This document shows positions 30,956-38,404 of a stretch of 64,000 nucleotides of DNA, in pieces. The DNA comes from a virus: IMG/VR virus record IMGVR_UViG_3300005466_000024, positions 116,706 through 180,705 of that record; one strand, given 5' to 3'. The first letter of the stretch is position 1. Each line of letters opens with the position of its first letter. The notes below the pieces were generated by a model. The model searched no databases. It was not told where the DNA came from and saw only the letters and a program-made list of their open reading frames with translations. Position numbers and translations under genes: made by a program.

Positions 30956-31141
30956 GACATCCAACACTGCTGGCGTGACGTAATGGTCGTCGCACATGTT
31001 GCCCTCCTCGGTGAAGTGGGTGGCCCGCCGGTGGATGCCGGCGTCACGACACACTGCGCAGCTCTCGGCGTACCGGCGGGCCAGATCCCGCCGGTACCTG
31101 TCCGCCTTGGGGCCGAGCGGGCAGCGGCAGTAGCGGCTCAC
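30950..31141 (-). CDS. Small zinc-binding-like protein, 63 aa
   Basis: CRC near the N-terminus, CAVC (about 34-37), then MC..H; a C3H or C4-like site. GTG at 31141 overlaps the upstream stop (GTGA). Its own stop lies inside element 9. Confidence 0.7.
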   Translation of the reverse strand: MSRYCRCPLGPKADRYRRDLARRYAESCAVCRDAGIHRRATHFTEEGNMCDDHYVTPAVLDVP

Positions 31142-31956
31142 CCCCGCTCTTCCCACCATTGCCGGTAGATGTGCACCAGGAGGGTGTTGATCTTTTCGTA
31201 GTCGGGGAACGCGGGCAATGGGGACTCACTGATCGCGGCGACCAGCTGGCGCTCCAGCGAGTCGATGTGGTGCACCGCCTGATCACGGTTCATCGATCCT
31301 TCGCGCACCCCGATCAGGAATTGCCGGTCCTCCTCGATCATGGGCAGCGTGATCCGGCCGGTACGCATCAGTTCGGTTCCCTGCATGGCGATGCGCATGG
31401 CGTGGGACGCGAATTTCGTGTCGAGCCCGTACTGCTCCACCAGCTCGGGCCGGTTGGTGCGCTGGGACCGCTCACCCAGCAGGCGGGATCGTTGCCGGTT
31501 GAGGTATCCCAGGAAACGTTGGCCGTGCTCCCGGGCGATGAACAGGTGTGCCTGCTGCCGGATCTTCTTGCCCGGCCAGTCGATGTACTCGAGCTTGACC
31601 GTCGGGGTGAACAGCGGCAGCAGATGGGTCGGGTTGCCGTCCATGACCAGCCGCATCCACTTGCGGAGGGAGTAGATGTTGAGATCCAGGTCGCCGCGCC
31701 CGGACCGCACCCCGTTGGGTTTGCTGCGGTACTCGTAGAGCGAGAACCCCTCCAGGGAAGCCACCACCTCCAGCGGTTCCACGCACACCCCCTGCTGGTC
31801 ACGGTCATCACCGCCGACCGCGATGCCGTGCAGGTTGCTGCCGGCCTCCGACAGCAGGATCAGGTTCTCGCTGGCGATCTTCCAGCAGCGTTCGTTGCTG
31901 TGCGGGGTGATCGTCAGTGAGCCCAGTGGCAGCCGGTATCCGGTGATCCCACTCAT
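31138..31956 (-). CDS. Predicted nucleotidyltransferase (DNA pol beta-like fold), 272 aa
   Basis: LSEAGSNLHGIAVGGDDRDQQG (about 34-55) is the GS...G....D.D active-site pattern of the nucleotidyltransferase family PF10127 found in phages, and SGRGDLDLNIYSLRKWMRL (about 86-104) is its second conserved region. The substrate (RNA end, tRNA or nucleotide) is unknown. The stop overlaps the next gene by GTGA and the start overlaps the exonuclease-like gene by ATGA. Confidence 0.8.
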   Translation of the reverse strand: MSGITGYRLPLGSLTITPHSNERCWKIASENLILLSEAGSNLHGIAVGGDDRDQQGVCVEPLEVVASLEGFSLYEYRSKPNGVRSGRGDLDLNIYSLRKWMRLVMDGNPTHLLPLFTPTVKLEYIDWPGKKIRQQAHLFIAREHGQRFLGYLNRQRSRLLGERSQRTNRPELVEQYGLDTKFASHAMRIAMQGTELMRTGRITLPMIEEDRQFLIGVREGSMNRDQAVHHIDSLERQLVAAISESPLPAFPDYEKINTLLVHIYRQWWEERG

Positions 31957-32516
31957 GGCCCTCCCATGACCACGTCGTACAGTGCCCGGGTCCAGAGGAC
32001 GTCACCCATGGCGGTGTGGCGAGCATAGTCGTCGGGGTCGACGCCGAGCCGCCGCGACACGTCGTTGGAGTCCCACGGTGCGGTGACGATGATGCCCCGC
32101 CCGGCCAGCCAGCCGATGGCGCGGTTCTCCATCTCGATGAGGTGGTAGTGCCAGGGTTCCTCGAGTTCGTAGCGAGCCAGCAGCTGCCGGGTGAGACGTT
32201 CGGTGTCGAACCAGGTGATGGCACCCACTACGTGGGTGCCCTTGATGATGTCGTGGATCATGGTGGCCGCCAGCCAGGGAGCGACGGCCCGGTCGGGCCG
32301 GTAGCGGGCCTCGTAGTCGCGCCGGAACTTCTCGGGCAACTCATCGACCCAGTGACCGGGATCGTGCTGGATCATGATCTCCACGATCGCGTCGGGGATG
32401 TGGGGGTCGGCGAAGCGCCGGATGGCGGCGAACTCCCAGATCGGGGCTGCTGGATCCCGGCCCAGGGTTTCGGTATCCATGAAGGTGAGGTCACTGACCT
32501 CGCTGCTGCTACTCAC
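31953..32516 (-). CDS. DEDDh-type 3'-5' exonuclease-like protein, 187 aa
   Basis: FMDTETLG (Asp14, Glu16) is exonuclease motif I of the DnaQ/RNase T superfamily. FDTERL (near 110) and ARHTAMGDVLWTRAL (H...D, near 167) fit motifs II and III. Motif II is not typical. GTG at 32516 overlaps the upstream stop (GTGA). Coupling with the nucleotidyltransferase suggests a shared role in nucleic-acid end processing. Confidence 0.7.
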   Translation of the reverse strand: MSSSSEVSDLTFMDTETLGRDPAAPIWEFAAIRRFADPHIPDAIVEIMIQHDPGHWVDELPEKFRRDYEARYRPDRAVAPWLAATMIHDIIKGTHVVGAITWFDTERLTRQLLARYELEEPWHYHLIEMENRAIGWLAGRGIIVTAPWDSNDVSRRLGVDPDDYARHTAMGDVLWTRALYDVVMGGP

Positions 32517-32755
32517 GACTCTCCTGTCCAACCACGCGGCACGGCCAGCGCGGTGCAGTCCGGGAACACGTCGACTTCGATGGAATCTCCGGGCTGCCAG
32601 TCGATCTCGGTGGCGATGCCCCACCGGTAGATGATCTTGCCGTCATCGTTGACCGAGGTGCCGTGGTATTCGAGTTCCACCGGGATGCGCTGGCCGTCGG
32701 GGTGTACGACGGACACTCCCTGCGGGGCGAGCAGTGGGATCGGGCCGTCGGTCAT
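32513..32755 (-). CDS. Beta-rich protein, paralogue of 22526-22738, 80 aa
   Basis: V.HPDGQRIPVELEY, then WGIATEIDWQPGDSIEVDV and TALAV repeat the order of conserved elements seen in gene 22526-22738. Function unknown. ATG 32755. Confidence 0.75.
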   Translation of the reverse strand: MTDGPIPLLAPQGVSVVHPDGQRIPVELEYHGTSVNDDGKIIYRWGIATEIDWQPGDSIEVDVFPDCTALAVPRGWTGES

Positions 32756-32767
32756 GCGGGCAGGACG

Positions 32768-33190
32768 TCAGTCATCGGGAACCCCCATCTTGCGTAACTC
32801 CTCGTCGGTCACGGGGTGTGCACGTTCGTGGTGCGTGGCCTGGCAGCCGCGCACCCATTTCTTGCCCTGCCGCGTCCACCGGCACAACCCGGCGTCGTCG
32901 CCGCCCAGGGTGATCGTCTTGCCGCAGTGGGTGCAGCGCCCGCCGGCGATCAGTTTGCGGGCCAGCGCCTCGACCGCCTCCACCGGACCGACGTGGTGTT
33001 CGGCGGCGATGCGTGTCCCATGGAACTGGGCGTACGCGTACCAGTTGGGTTCACCGACTGGCACGTCGTCATCGAGGTAGCCGATTTCGGTGCGGCGGGC
33101 CCCGGTACGGCCGATCACGTCGAGGGCGGCGTCCAGAGCGTCCTCATCGAGTTCCACTGGTCGCCCACCGTGGTCGATCGGCTCTTTCAT
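32768..33190 (-). CDS. Conserved mycobacteriophage-type zinc protein, 140 aa
   Basis: EIGYLDDDVPVGEPNWYAYA, then CTHCGKTITLGG and CRWTRQGKKWVRGCQ, follows a protein found in many mycobacteriophages. One zinc knuckle is probable; role unknown. ATG at 33190 with AAGGGA upstream. Confidence 0.8.
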   Translation of the reverse strand: MKEPIDHGGRPVELDEDALDAALDVIGRTGARRTEIGYLDDDVPVGEPNWYAYAQFHGTRIAAEHHVGPVEAVEALARKLIAGGRCTHCGKTITLGGDDAGLCRWTRQGKKWVRGCQATHHERAHPVTDEELRKMGVPDD

Positions 33191-33384
33191 GGGTTTCCCT
33201 TCACCCCCACCGGTTCCCGGGTCGGACATCCGCAGAGCAGCACGGGGTTCAGTGCCGTCACCCGGCCACACTCCCCGCGGTGCAGCCGCCACGCGTGGCG
33301 GCAATCGGGGCACCTTTGTGCGACGGGGAGGGAGGCCTCCAGCGCCGCTAGGAAACCCAGCGCCGCCACCCGATCCCCGGTCAC
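33187..33384 (-). CDS. Small zinc-binding protein, 65 aa
   Basis: CPDC..H (about 25-29) and LLCGC near residue 50. GTG at 33384 overlaps the upstream stop and has GGAGGAG upstream. Not recognised. Confidence 0.75.
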   Translation of the reverse strand: MTGDRVAALGFLAALEASLPVAQRCPDCRHAWRLHRGECGRVTALNPVLLCGCPTREPVGVKGNP

Positions 33385-33491
33385 ATCGACTCCTCCGGGG
33401 TGTTCTCCTCCGGGTCGATGCCCATCACTTCACAGATGCAGCCCTGGCCGGTCCAGTACGTGCACAGCTCGGCTCGGCAGTTCCTGCTCAC
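33381..33491 (-). CDS. Cys-rich microprotein, 36 aa
   Basis: GTG at 33491 with GGAGG six bases upstream; stop overlaps the next GTG (GTGA). Cys at 5, 10, 18 and 20 could chelate one zinc. Acidic C-terminus. Confidence 0.7.
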   Translation of the reverse strand: MSRNCRAELCTYWTGQGCICEVMGIDPEENTPEESM

Positions 33492-33494
33492 AGC

Positions 33495-33743
33495 TCACCT
33501 CCACGCCGACTCCGCATTGGTCGGTCCGAGATACCTTTCGAGAACCGCATGCGCCTCCTCCTCGTTGCATGGCTGCCAGTCGCCAGTGAAGATGACGCTC
33601 GCTGTCAGGTTGGGCCTCTCGGCCCAACCACCCGTGCGGAACTGGAAGGTCTCCGCCTTGGCGTGGAGGAGCGCGGCGCAATCATCGAGCCGGACATCAG
33701 TATGGACGCGAATGACGCGGTGACCGTCGGTGAAGAATCGCAT
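33495..33743 (-). CDS. Hypothetical protein, 82 aa
   Basis: Beta-alpha composition (HRVIRVHTDVRLDDCAALLH). ATG at 33743 with AGGAGC and AAGAAGG upstream. Only a half-copy of the CTATAG element precedes it. Not recognised. Confidence 0.7.
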   Translation of the reverse strand: MRFFTDGHRVIRVHTDVRLDDCAALLHAKAETFQFRTGGWAERPNLTASVIFTGDWQPCNEEEAHAVLERYLGPTNAESAWR

Positions 33744-33762
33744 GACCTTCTTGCTCCTTTCG

Positions 33763-33768
33763 CTATAG
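33763..33768 (-). promoter_or_regulatory. Half-site of the paired element
   Basis: Single CTATAG in CGCTATAGCG, 20 bases before the ATG at 33743; no second hexamer at 11 bp. Contains the TAG stop of 33763-34140. Confidence 0.45.
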
Positions 33769-34140
33769 CGCTGATCCAACTCGCAGCACCTCGAGCAGGT
33801 GGTCGACGGTGAAGGGTTTCTCACCGCGACGCGCGCAGTGGCACACGATCTCGCCGAACGCCATGAGGATTTCCGGGTAGTGCCGGCTCATGGCGGCGCG
33901 GATCTGGTCCTCGGTGAAGCTGGCGGCACCCGCTGTGTAGGCGTGACAGTTCCCGCAGTAACCTGCCTTGATATCGTTTTCGTTGTAGCTGGTGCGGTGA
34001 CATACCGGGCAGGTGATCTTGCGGACGCCCGGGTTCTTCGGTGGTTTCCCACTGGGGCAGCCGTACTCGCGGCCGTCCCAGCACCACTCGTGTGGTTTCG
34101 GTTTCCGGCAGCCGCTGCACAGTTCGATGGTCGCAGCCAT
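33763..34140 (-). CDS. Multi-knuckle zinc protein, 125 aa
   Basis: CSGC (8-11), C...C (20-28), CPVC (44-47), CGNC (61-64) and a CHC motif near 98 suggest two or three zinc sites. ATG 34140. The TAG stop is the CTATAG half-site. Confidence 0.75.
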   Translation of the reverse strand: MAATIELCSGCRKPKPHEWCWDGREYGCPSGKPPKNPGVRKITCPVCHRTSYNENDIKAGYCGNCHAYTAGAASFTEDQIRAAMSRHYPEILMAFGEIVCHCARRGEKPFTVDHLLEVLRVGSAL

Positions 34141-34162
34141 GCCCTTCCCTCCCGCGACGTGA

Positions 34163-34179
34163 CTGTGGCGCTACTGTAT
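34163..34179 (-). promoter_or_regulatory. Degenerate paired element 11
   Basis: CTGTGG (34163-34168) and CTGTAT (34174-34179), 11 bp apart, 22 bases before the ATG at 34140. Weak match, correct spacing and place. Confidence 0.4.
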
Positions 34180-34556
34180 CATCGTTCTCCGATTTCCTCG
34201 GCGAGCACGTCGGCAGGGATGTAGGTGCGCAGGTGCTTGGGGATCGCCTCGATACGGCGCAGCGCTTCGGGGGTGCCGCGGATGTCGACGGCCGGGCCGA
34301 TAGGGGCCTGCTCGGCCGCGGTGAGGCGGCGACGCAGGTGGTAGGCGTAGCCGCTCCATTCGCGCCATTCCCCGAGCGTCGGGTCACCCAGCCCGGCCAG
34401 GGCCTGCTCGGCGCGTTGCCTGCACAGGGTGGCCCCGTAGAACGGCCGCAAAGGGTGTACCGATACGTGCCACACCGGCCCGGGTGGCAGCACCCCTACG
34501 GGTGGGCCGGCGACCTGCTCCCCGAACGCTATCGACGCCGGACGACCGCCCGACAT
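34179..34556 (-). CDS. Hypothetical protein, 125 aa
   Basis: Pro/Gly-rich N-terminus, helical rest (RRLTAAEQAPIGPAVDIRG, ADVLAEEIGER). ATG 34556. Not recognised. Confidence 0.7.
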   Translation of the reverse strand: MSGGRPASIAFGEQVAGPPVGVLPPGPVWHVSVHPLRPFYGATLCRQRAEQALAGLGDPTLGEWREWSGYAYHLRRRLTAAEQAPIGPAVDIRGTPEALRRIEAIPKHLRTYIPADVLAEEIGER

Positions 34557-34565
34557 GACTTCCAG

Positions 34566-34700
34566 TCATTCGTAGCCGCTGTTGACGGTGAGGACCACCG
34601 AAAAGCTGCGGTCTGCGGTCCGGAAGTGGGGGTGTAGCGTTTCGGCCGCCAGCCGACAGTGGTGCGTCAACGCGATGTCGGCCGCACTCATCCGGGCCAT
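34566..34700 (-). CDS. Hypothetical protein, 44 aa
   Basis: ATG at 34700; His-containing helix (ADIALTHHCRLAAETLHPHF). Weak ribosome site, so the start may be the ATG at 34691 region. Not recognised. Confidence 0.5.
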   Translation of the reverse strand: MARMSAADIALTHHCRLAAETLHPHFRTADRSFSVVLTVNSGYE

Positions 34701-34708
34701 GGGTGTTC

Positions 34709-34843
34709 TTACGTCGGCTCGGGCTGCAGCGCAACGAAGAAACGCGTGGTTGCTTCCGGTGCAGGGCATCGGCCGTCGGGGATCAGGTGATCACCGAACC
34801 CCTTGCCGCAGTGGTCGCAAACCAGGGACGAGCTGTTCCCCAC
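34709..34843 (-). CDS. Small zinc-finger-like protein, 44 aa
   Basis: CDHCGKGFGDH and a later Cys give a C2HC-type finger. GTG at 34843 with GGAGG five bases upstream. Confidence 0.7.
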   Translation of the reverse strand: MGNSSSLVCDHCGKGFGDHLIPDGRCPAPEATTRFFVALQPEPT

Positions 34844-34854
34844 GTGGTCCTCCG

Positions 34855-35106
34855 TTACGGTATGACGGCGATCTTGCTCATGAAGTTCTCCCAGCTGCCA
34901 CCGATGCCGCCGACACCGACCTTGCCGCTGTCCTTGCCGGGCCATATCTTGCCCCACACATCGCCATTGACGCTGGTGACGATGTTCTTCCACGGGTCGA
35001 TGACGCACGGCGCCGAGCAGCTGACGGTCGGTTCTGCCGTGGCCGGCGCGGCCAGGCCCACGGCCAGCGCGGCGCTGGCGAGTGCGGTGGTGATGATTTT
35101 CTTCAT
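34855..35106 (-). CDS. Secreted protein, 83 aa
   Basis: Signal peptide about 1-24 (ITTALASAALAVGLAAPATA). The mature part has C...C (SCSAPC) and a Gly-rich end (GKVGVGGIGGSW). ATG at 35106 with AGGAAG upstream. Not recognised. Confidence 0.8.
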   Translation of the reverse strand: MKKIITTALASAALAVGLAAPATAEPTVSCSAPCVIDPWKNIVTSVNGDVWGKIWPGKDSGKVGVGGIGGSWENFMSKIAVIP

Positions 35107-35142
35107 GGTGGCACTTCCTGTGTATCTGCTGGGCCCTCAAGC

Positions 35143-35529
35143 CTACGGGACCCGGCCACTCGTCTCCACAGTGCGCAGGAGGCGCCAGGCCGGATTGGCC
35201 GCTTCGACGTACGCCGAGAATTCGGCGAGGGCGTCGCGCAACCAATCCGGTGTTTCGCCCTCGTGGGTCTTGGTGTCGAGCCCGTTGCGGGCACGGTACC
35301 AGCCGCCACCCTCGGCGTAGAGGTCGGCCGTGATGGACCTTGCACCCGCCACCCAGTAGAACGCCAGGTCACCATCGTCGATCGGTCCGATGGACGCGAA
35401 GACCGATGACGGCTGGAAGATCAGGTCCACGAGTTCGCGGCCACGCTGGGCCATCTCCGCGGTGATCAGGTGTTCGCGTTCGAGGTGCAGGATGTCCTGC
35501 ATCGCCCAGTCGATCGAGTTGTTGCTCAT
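35143..35529 (-). CDS. Hypothetical protein, 128 aa
   Basis: Helical N-terminus (ILHLEREHLITAEMAQRGRE), beta-rich middle. ATG at 35529 with GGGAGGG and TGATG overlap with the upstream stop. Not recognised. Confidence 0.75.
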   Translation of the reverse strand: MSNNSIDWAMQDILHLEREHLITAEMAQRGRELVDLIFQPSSVFASIGPIDDGDLAFYWVAGARSITADLYAEGGGWYRARNGLDTKTHEGETPDWLRDALAEFSAYVEAANPAWRLLRTVETSGRVP

Positions 35530-35900
35530 CACCCTCCCATTTCGACCGGACAGTCCTGGAATGCCGCCTCGAGAGTGTGTTGCACCGTTTCCTGCGTACT
35601 CAGTCCGTACGACGACCGGTTCTGTGCGTCTCGCAGCAAGCTCTCTCGAAACAGGTCCAGGTGAACGCCGCAGAGGGTTTTCGGGCCCATGAGACGCTCC
35701 TGTCCGTCAGATGATTTGGAGCGGTAGTAGACGTGATAGACGGATGAGCTATCGCCACCGTGGTATTGGCTACACCCTGGTACATGTCGGGCCTCCACGA
35801 AGACATCATCCTTAGCGTTGGCTGTACCGCAACAACGCCGCCATGCCTCCTCTGGACGCCGTAGCCCGCGGCAAATCTTGTTGATCGAGGTGTTACTCAT
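35529..35900 (-). CDS. Cys-containing hypothetical protein, 123 aa
   Basis: Cys at about 10, 23, 24, 42, 76 and 116 are dispersed (WRRCCGTANAKDD; TLCGVHLDLF). It may bind metal or form disulfides. ATG 35900 overlaps the end of the preceding gene. Not recognised. Confidence 0.7.
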   Translation of the reverse strand: MSNTSINKICRGLRRPEEAWRRCCGTANAKDDVFVEARHVPGCSQYHGGDSSSVYHVYYRSKSSDGQERLMGPKTLCGVHLDLFRESLLRDAQNRSSYGLSTQETVQHTLEAAFQDCPVEMGG

Positions 35901-36216
35901 TACGGGCCCAGTCCTCCAGCTCGGAATCGGTGACGCCCAGGGCCTCGAGTGCATCGCGAGTGTCCTGTTCCAGGGCTTCCTCTTCGGAGCGCCCACCACA
36001 ACAGAGCTCGCCAACTACCGCCATCGACAACCCCAAGATGTGGGCAATGGCGTCGCCACGTGTCATCCTCGGCCCACCGTCCTGACTGGGTGCGTCCTCG
36101 CGTGCTGCGTTCAGCACCATGTCGTATGTCCATCCACAGCCGGGTGGGCTGTCCTGCGGGGTTTGTCCGTGAGCGGATGCGTCGTTTCCGCATCGGATGC
36201 ACTGGGTGCCGGTCAT
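35893..36216 (-). CDS. Zinc-knuckle protein, 107 aa
   Basis: CIRCG at residues 6-10 and Cys30, then a helical acidic domain (SEEEALEQDTRDALEALG). ATG 36216 overlaps the upstream stop (ATGA). Confidence 0.7.
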   Translation of the reverse strand: MTGTQCIRCGNDASAHGQTPQDSPPGCGWTYDMVLNAAREDAPSQDGGPRMTRGDAIAHILGLSMAVVGELCCGGRSEEEALEQDTRDALEALGVTDSELEDWARNE

Positions 36217-36491
36217 GTGAACACCGCCGCCGGGTTGACCATCCAGTCGATGACCCGATCGGCCTTGCCGCTGAACCTGCCCGAGATCCACCGCGCGGGC
36301 GTGCCCAGTGTGGGCGAGGTGAGGCGGGCTCGGGCGACACCGTTCGCCGCGGTGAAGTAGATGCGCACCGTGTACCCGTCTCGCTCGTATTGCGTGTGCC
36401 AGTCGCCGATGTCCGGTTTCTGGTCGGCCGTGCAAGTAACCGTCCATCCGGTGCGCTTCGCGTGCAGCGAGATGCGATCACGGCCGGTCAT
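36213..36491 (-). CDS. Hypothetical beta-rich protein, 92 aa
   Basis: GWTVTCTADQ followed by YTVRIYFTAANGVARARL and RVIDWMVNPA; resembles gene 18024-18368 in order of elements. ATG 36491 lies inside the end of the PadR-like gene. Confidence 0.7.
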   Translation of the reverse strand: MTGRDRISLHAKRTGWTVTCTADQKPDIGDWHTQYERDGYTVRIYFTAANGVARARLTSPTLGTPARWISGRFSGKADRVIDWMVNPAAVFT

Positions 36492-36813
36492 CGGATCGTC
36501 CCCGGTGCGAATTCCTTCTGGGTGGTGCGAATTCCTTCCGCGCCTCTGCCAGCAGGTGTCGGGCCTTGGGCACCGCGGCCTCTTGCAGCCGGTACGTGAT
36601 CCGTGACGGCCCACCGCTCCGCGATGAGGCCTCGGGATCGTCGGATCGGTCCAGCCAGCCGGCGGTCCGCAAGCGCGCGAGGATCTGGTAGGTCTTCGCG
36701 CTGCTGAAGCGGGTCGCTTTCATCAGCTGGTAGCCGTACTGCGGTTCCTCGAGGTCGTCGAGGAATGCCGTGAGGATCCGCAGAACCGCCATCGTGGGTC
36801 GTATGTCCTGCAT
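36478..36813 (-). CDS. PadR-like winged-helix transcriptional regulator, 111 aa
   Basis: Residues 5-75 read MAVLRILTAFLDD, YGYQLMKATRFSSAKTYQIL and RLRTAGWLDR, the N-terminal winged helix of PadR-family repressors. The C-terminal dimerisation helix is short. ATG 36813; a 30-bp AT-rich gap (TTACATACG, complement CGTATGTAA) upstream may hold its operator and promoter. Confidence 0.8.
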   Translation of the reverse strand: MQDIRPTMAVLRILTAFLDDLEEPQYGYQLMKATRFSSAKTYQILARLRTAGWLDRSDDPEASSRSGGPSRITYRLQEAAVPKARHLLAEARKEFAPPRRNSHRGRSDDRP

Positions 36814-36843
36814 GCCTCATCATAACCAAATCTCTTACATACG

Positions 36844-37029
36844 TCATGTCGGCCGACCCGAGCGCAGCTCGTTGGTGGTGCGGGTCAGATCGTCCCAGTT
36901 GCAGTACTCGATCATGTCGAGGCAGTCGGGGCAGTCGACGTCGTCGCGCCAGGTGGTGGTGTCGCCGTCCTGCTCGCACAGCGCGCCGGGGATCAGGTAA
37001 CCGTCGGGGGCGTGCACGTAGTTGCTCAT
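36844..37029 (-). CDS. Small zinc-binding protein, 61 aa
   Basis: Cys17 and CPDC (about 32-35), Cys42; acidic. ATG at 37029 with GAGGAT upstream. Confidence 0.7.
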   Translation of the reverse strand: MSNYVHAPDGYLIPGALCEQDGDTTTWRDDVDCPDCLDMIEYCNWDDLTRTTNELRSGRPT

Positions 37030-37241
37030 CTCAGAATCCTCACGTAGGGGCCGCGTACGTTGATGCGCTCGACCTTGCCGGCCAGTTCCCGCATTGCTCG
37101 CCGACGCCAACGCGCCGCTTCGGCGTCGTCCATGCCGAACGTCTGCATCAGCCACGGTTTGATGGCGGTGCGAACTTCCTCGCCGGGTTCGCCGAGCGTG
37201 TCGATGTAGCCGAGGACCGCGGCGACGATATCGGTGCTCAT
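37026..37241 (-). CDS. Hypothetical helical protein, 71 aa
   Basis: Helical and basic toward the C-terminus (RWRRRAMRELAGKVERINV). ATG 37241; stop overlaps the next start. Not recognised. Confidence 0.7.
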   Translation of the reverse strand: MSTDIVAAVLGYIDTLGEPGEEVRTAIKPWLMQTFGMDDAEAARWRRRAMRELAGKVERINVRGPYVRILR

Positions 37242-37245
37242 GTGA

Positions 37246-37416
37246 TCAGTTCCATCCGTTTGCAGGAGGGTTGTTGAAGTGTTGCCTGCAGGCATGGTGG
37301 CCGTCCACCATGCCGACAGCCTTGCGTTGGCACCCATTGGACGCATGCGAGCCCGCCCAACTGCCGGACCTGGCCTGAGACCAGGTTTTCGCTTCGCAAT
37401 ACTTGTCGGGGTTCAT
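37246..37416 (-). CDS. Small Cys/His protein, 56 aa
   Basis: ATG at 37416 overlaps the stop of 37413-37652 (ATGA). Cys7, Cys29 and a H-H-A-C...H group near the C-terminus could form a metal site. Not recognised. Confidence 0.7.
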   Translation of the reverse strand: MNPDKYCEAKTWSQARSGSWAGSHASNGCQRKAVGMVDGHHACRQHFNNPPANGWN

Positions 37417-37652
37417 GGTGTGACTTTCTTAATGCCGGTGTTCAGTACGGTGAGGCGGCCGGTGATGCCGTTGGCCCATTCGACGACCAGGTAGCCGCCC
37501 GCTGAGCTCGTGGGGACATGGCGTTTGACGGTGCCGCGCAACCCGTTCGCACCCTCCAGTTCGGTGCCGTTCGGGTAGTTCCTGCGCACCCATCGTGCCG
37601 CTCTGCTGGTGCGCAGAATGTATTTCTGCTGCGGGGTGTCGGGGTTCGTCAT
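37413..37652 (-). CDS. Hypothetical SH3/KOW-like beta protein, 79 aa
   Basis: Basic N-terminus, then GLRGTVKRHVP...YLVVEWANGITGRL, a small beta-barrel pattern reminiscent of KOW or SH3-like domains. ATG at 37652 overlaps the upstream stop. Confidence 0.65.
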   Translation of the reverse strand: MTNPDTPQQKYILRTSRAARWVRRNYPNGTELEGANGLRGTVKRHVPTSSAGGYLVVEWANGITGRLTVLNTGIKKVTP

Positions 37653-38350
37653 TCGACTGGGTCGATCTTCGCGCGCGTGAGCACCGTTTGGTCCTGTCCG
37701 CGGTAGTTGTCGTGGTCCTTCACGGTGCCGCGAATGCGGACCCGCGTGCCGCGCTCGATGTCGAACAGTGACCGGCCGGTGCCGGTGGCCTTGACCACGT
37801 GGCCGTCATCGAGGGTGACAACGACGAGTGCCTTTCGGTCGTCGGGCCCGTAGCCGCGGTAGGACGGCACATCGAATGACGTCGCCACGGTGACGGCGCC
37901 GGTCACGTCGACCTTCTCGCCGATGCCGGCCACGAACCCGGTCACCATCGCGGTGCGGCGTGCCTGCTCGGCATGCGCGGCGTCCCAGTGCTCGGCGAAC
38001 TCTGCGGCAGCCTGGGCGGCTGCGACCTCGGCGGCCTGGGCGGCTGATTCGGCGCGGATCGCGTCGCCGTATTCGCGCCACACTGCCTCGATCTTGGCGT
38101 CGCGACGCAACGTCTGGACAGCGTTGGACCGGAGGACGGTGCGCGCGCCGAGGCACAGGAAGCAGGTGCCGCGGGCCTCGCCCTGGGAGGTCCACCACAC
38201 GTAGATGCCGGTGCCGCCGCACCGTGGGCAGGACTCGCGCCGGTCGATGCGGTCCTTGCTGCGGCGTCCAGGGTGCGGGTCGACGTAGGTGGTGACGGTG
38301 TAGACGCGGCCGTTGTAGCGTACGGCGGTGGTGTCGGTAGCGTTCGTCAT
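37649..38350 (-). CDS. DnaJ-type zinc finger plus OB-fold-like protein, 233 aa
   Basis: CPRCGGTG (about 42-49) and CFLCLG (about 63-68) make a DnaJ-like zinc finger, a helical Ala/Glu-rich spacer (90-135) follows, and the C-terminus (about 145-233, EKVDVTGAV, VVKATGTG, RVRIRGTVKDHD) looks like an OB fold. A nucleic-acid-binding role is plausible. ATG at 38350 with AGGAGG upstream; behind element 12. Confidence 0.7.
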   Translation of the reverse strand: MTNATDTTAVRYNGRVYTVTTYVDPHPGRRSKDRIDRRESCPRCGGTGIYVWWTSQGEARGTCFLCLGARTVLRSNAVQTLRRDAKIEAVWREYGDAIRAESAAQAAEVAAAQAAAEFAEHWDAAHAEQARRTAMVTGFVAGIGEKVDVTGAVTVATSFDVPSYRGYGPDDRKALVVVTLDDGHVVKATGTGRSLFDIERGTRVRIRGTVKDHDNYRGQDQTVLTRAKIDPVE

Positions 38351-38374
38351 GGTGGCCTCCTACCCAGTTCAACG

Positions 38375-38391
38375 CTATACCACCACTATAC
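38375..38391 (-). promoter_or_regulatory. Paired CTATAC element 12
   Basis: CTATAC (38375-38380) and CTATAC (38386-38391), 11 bp apart, 24 bases before ATG 38350. Confidence 0.65.
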
Positions 38392-38404
38392 CATCCCGGA
38401 CTGT

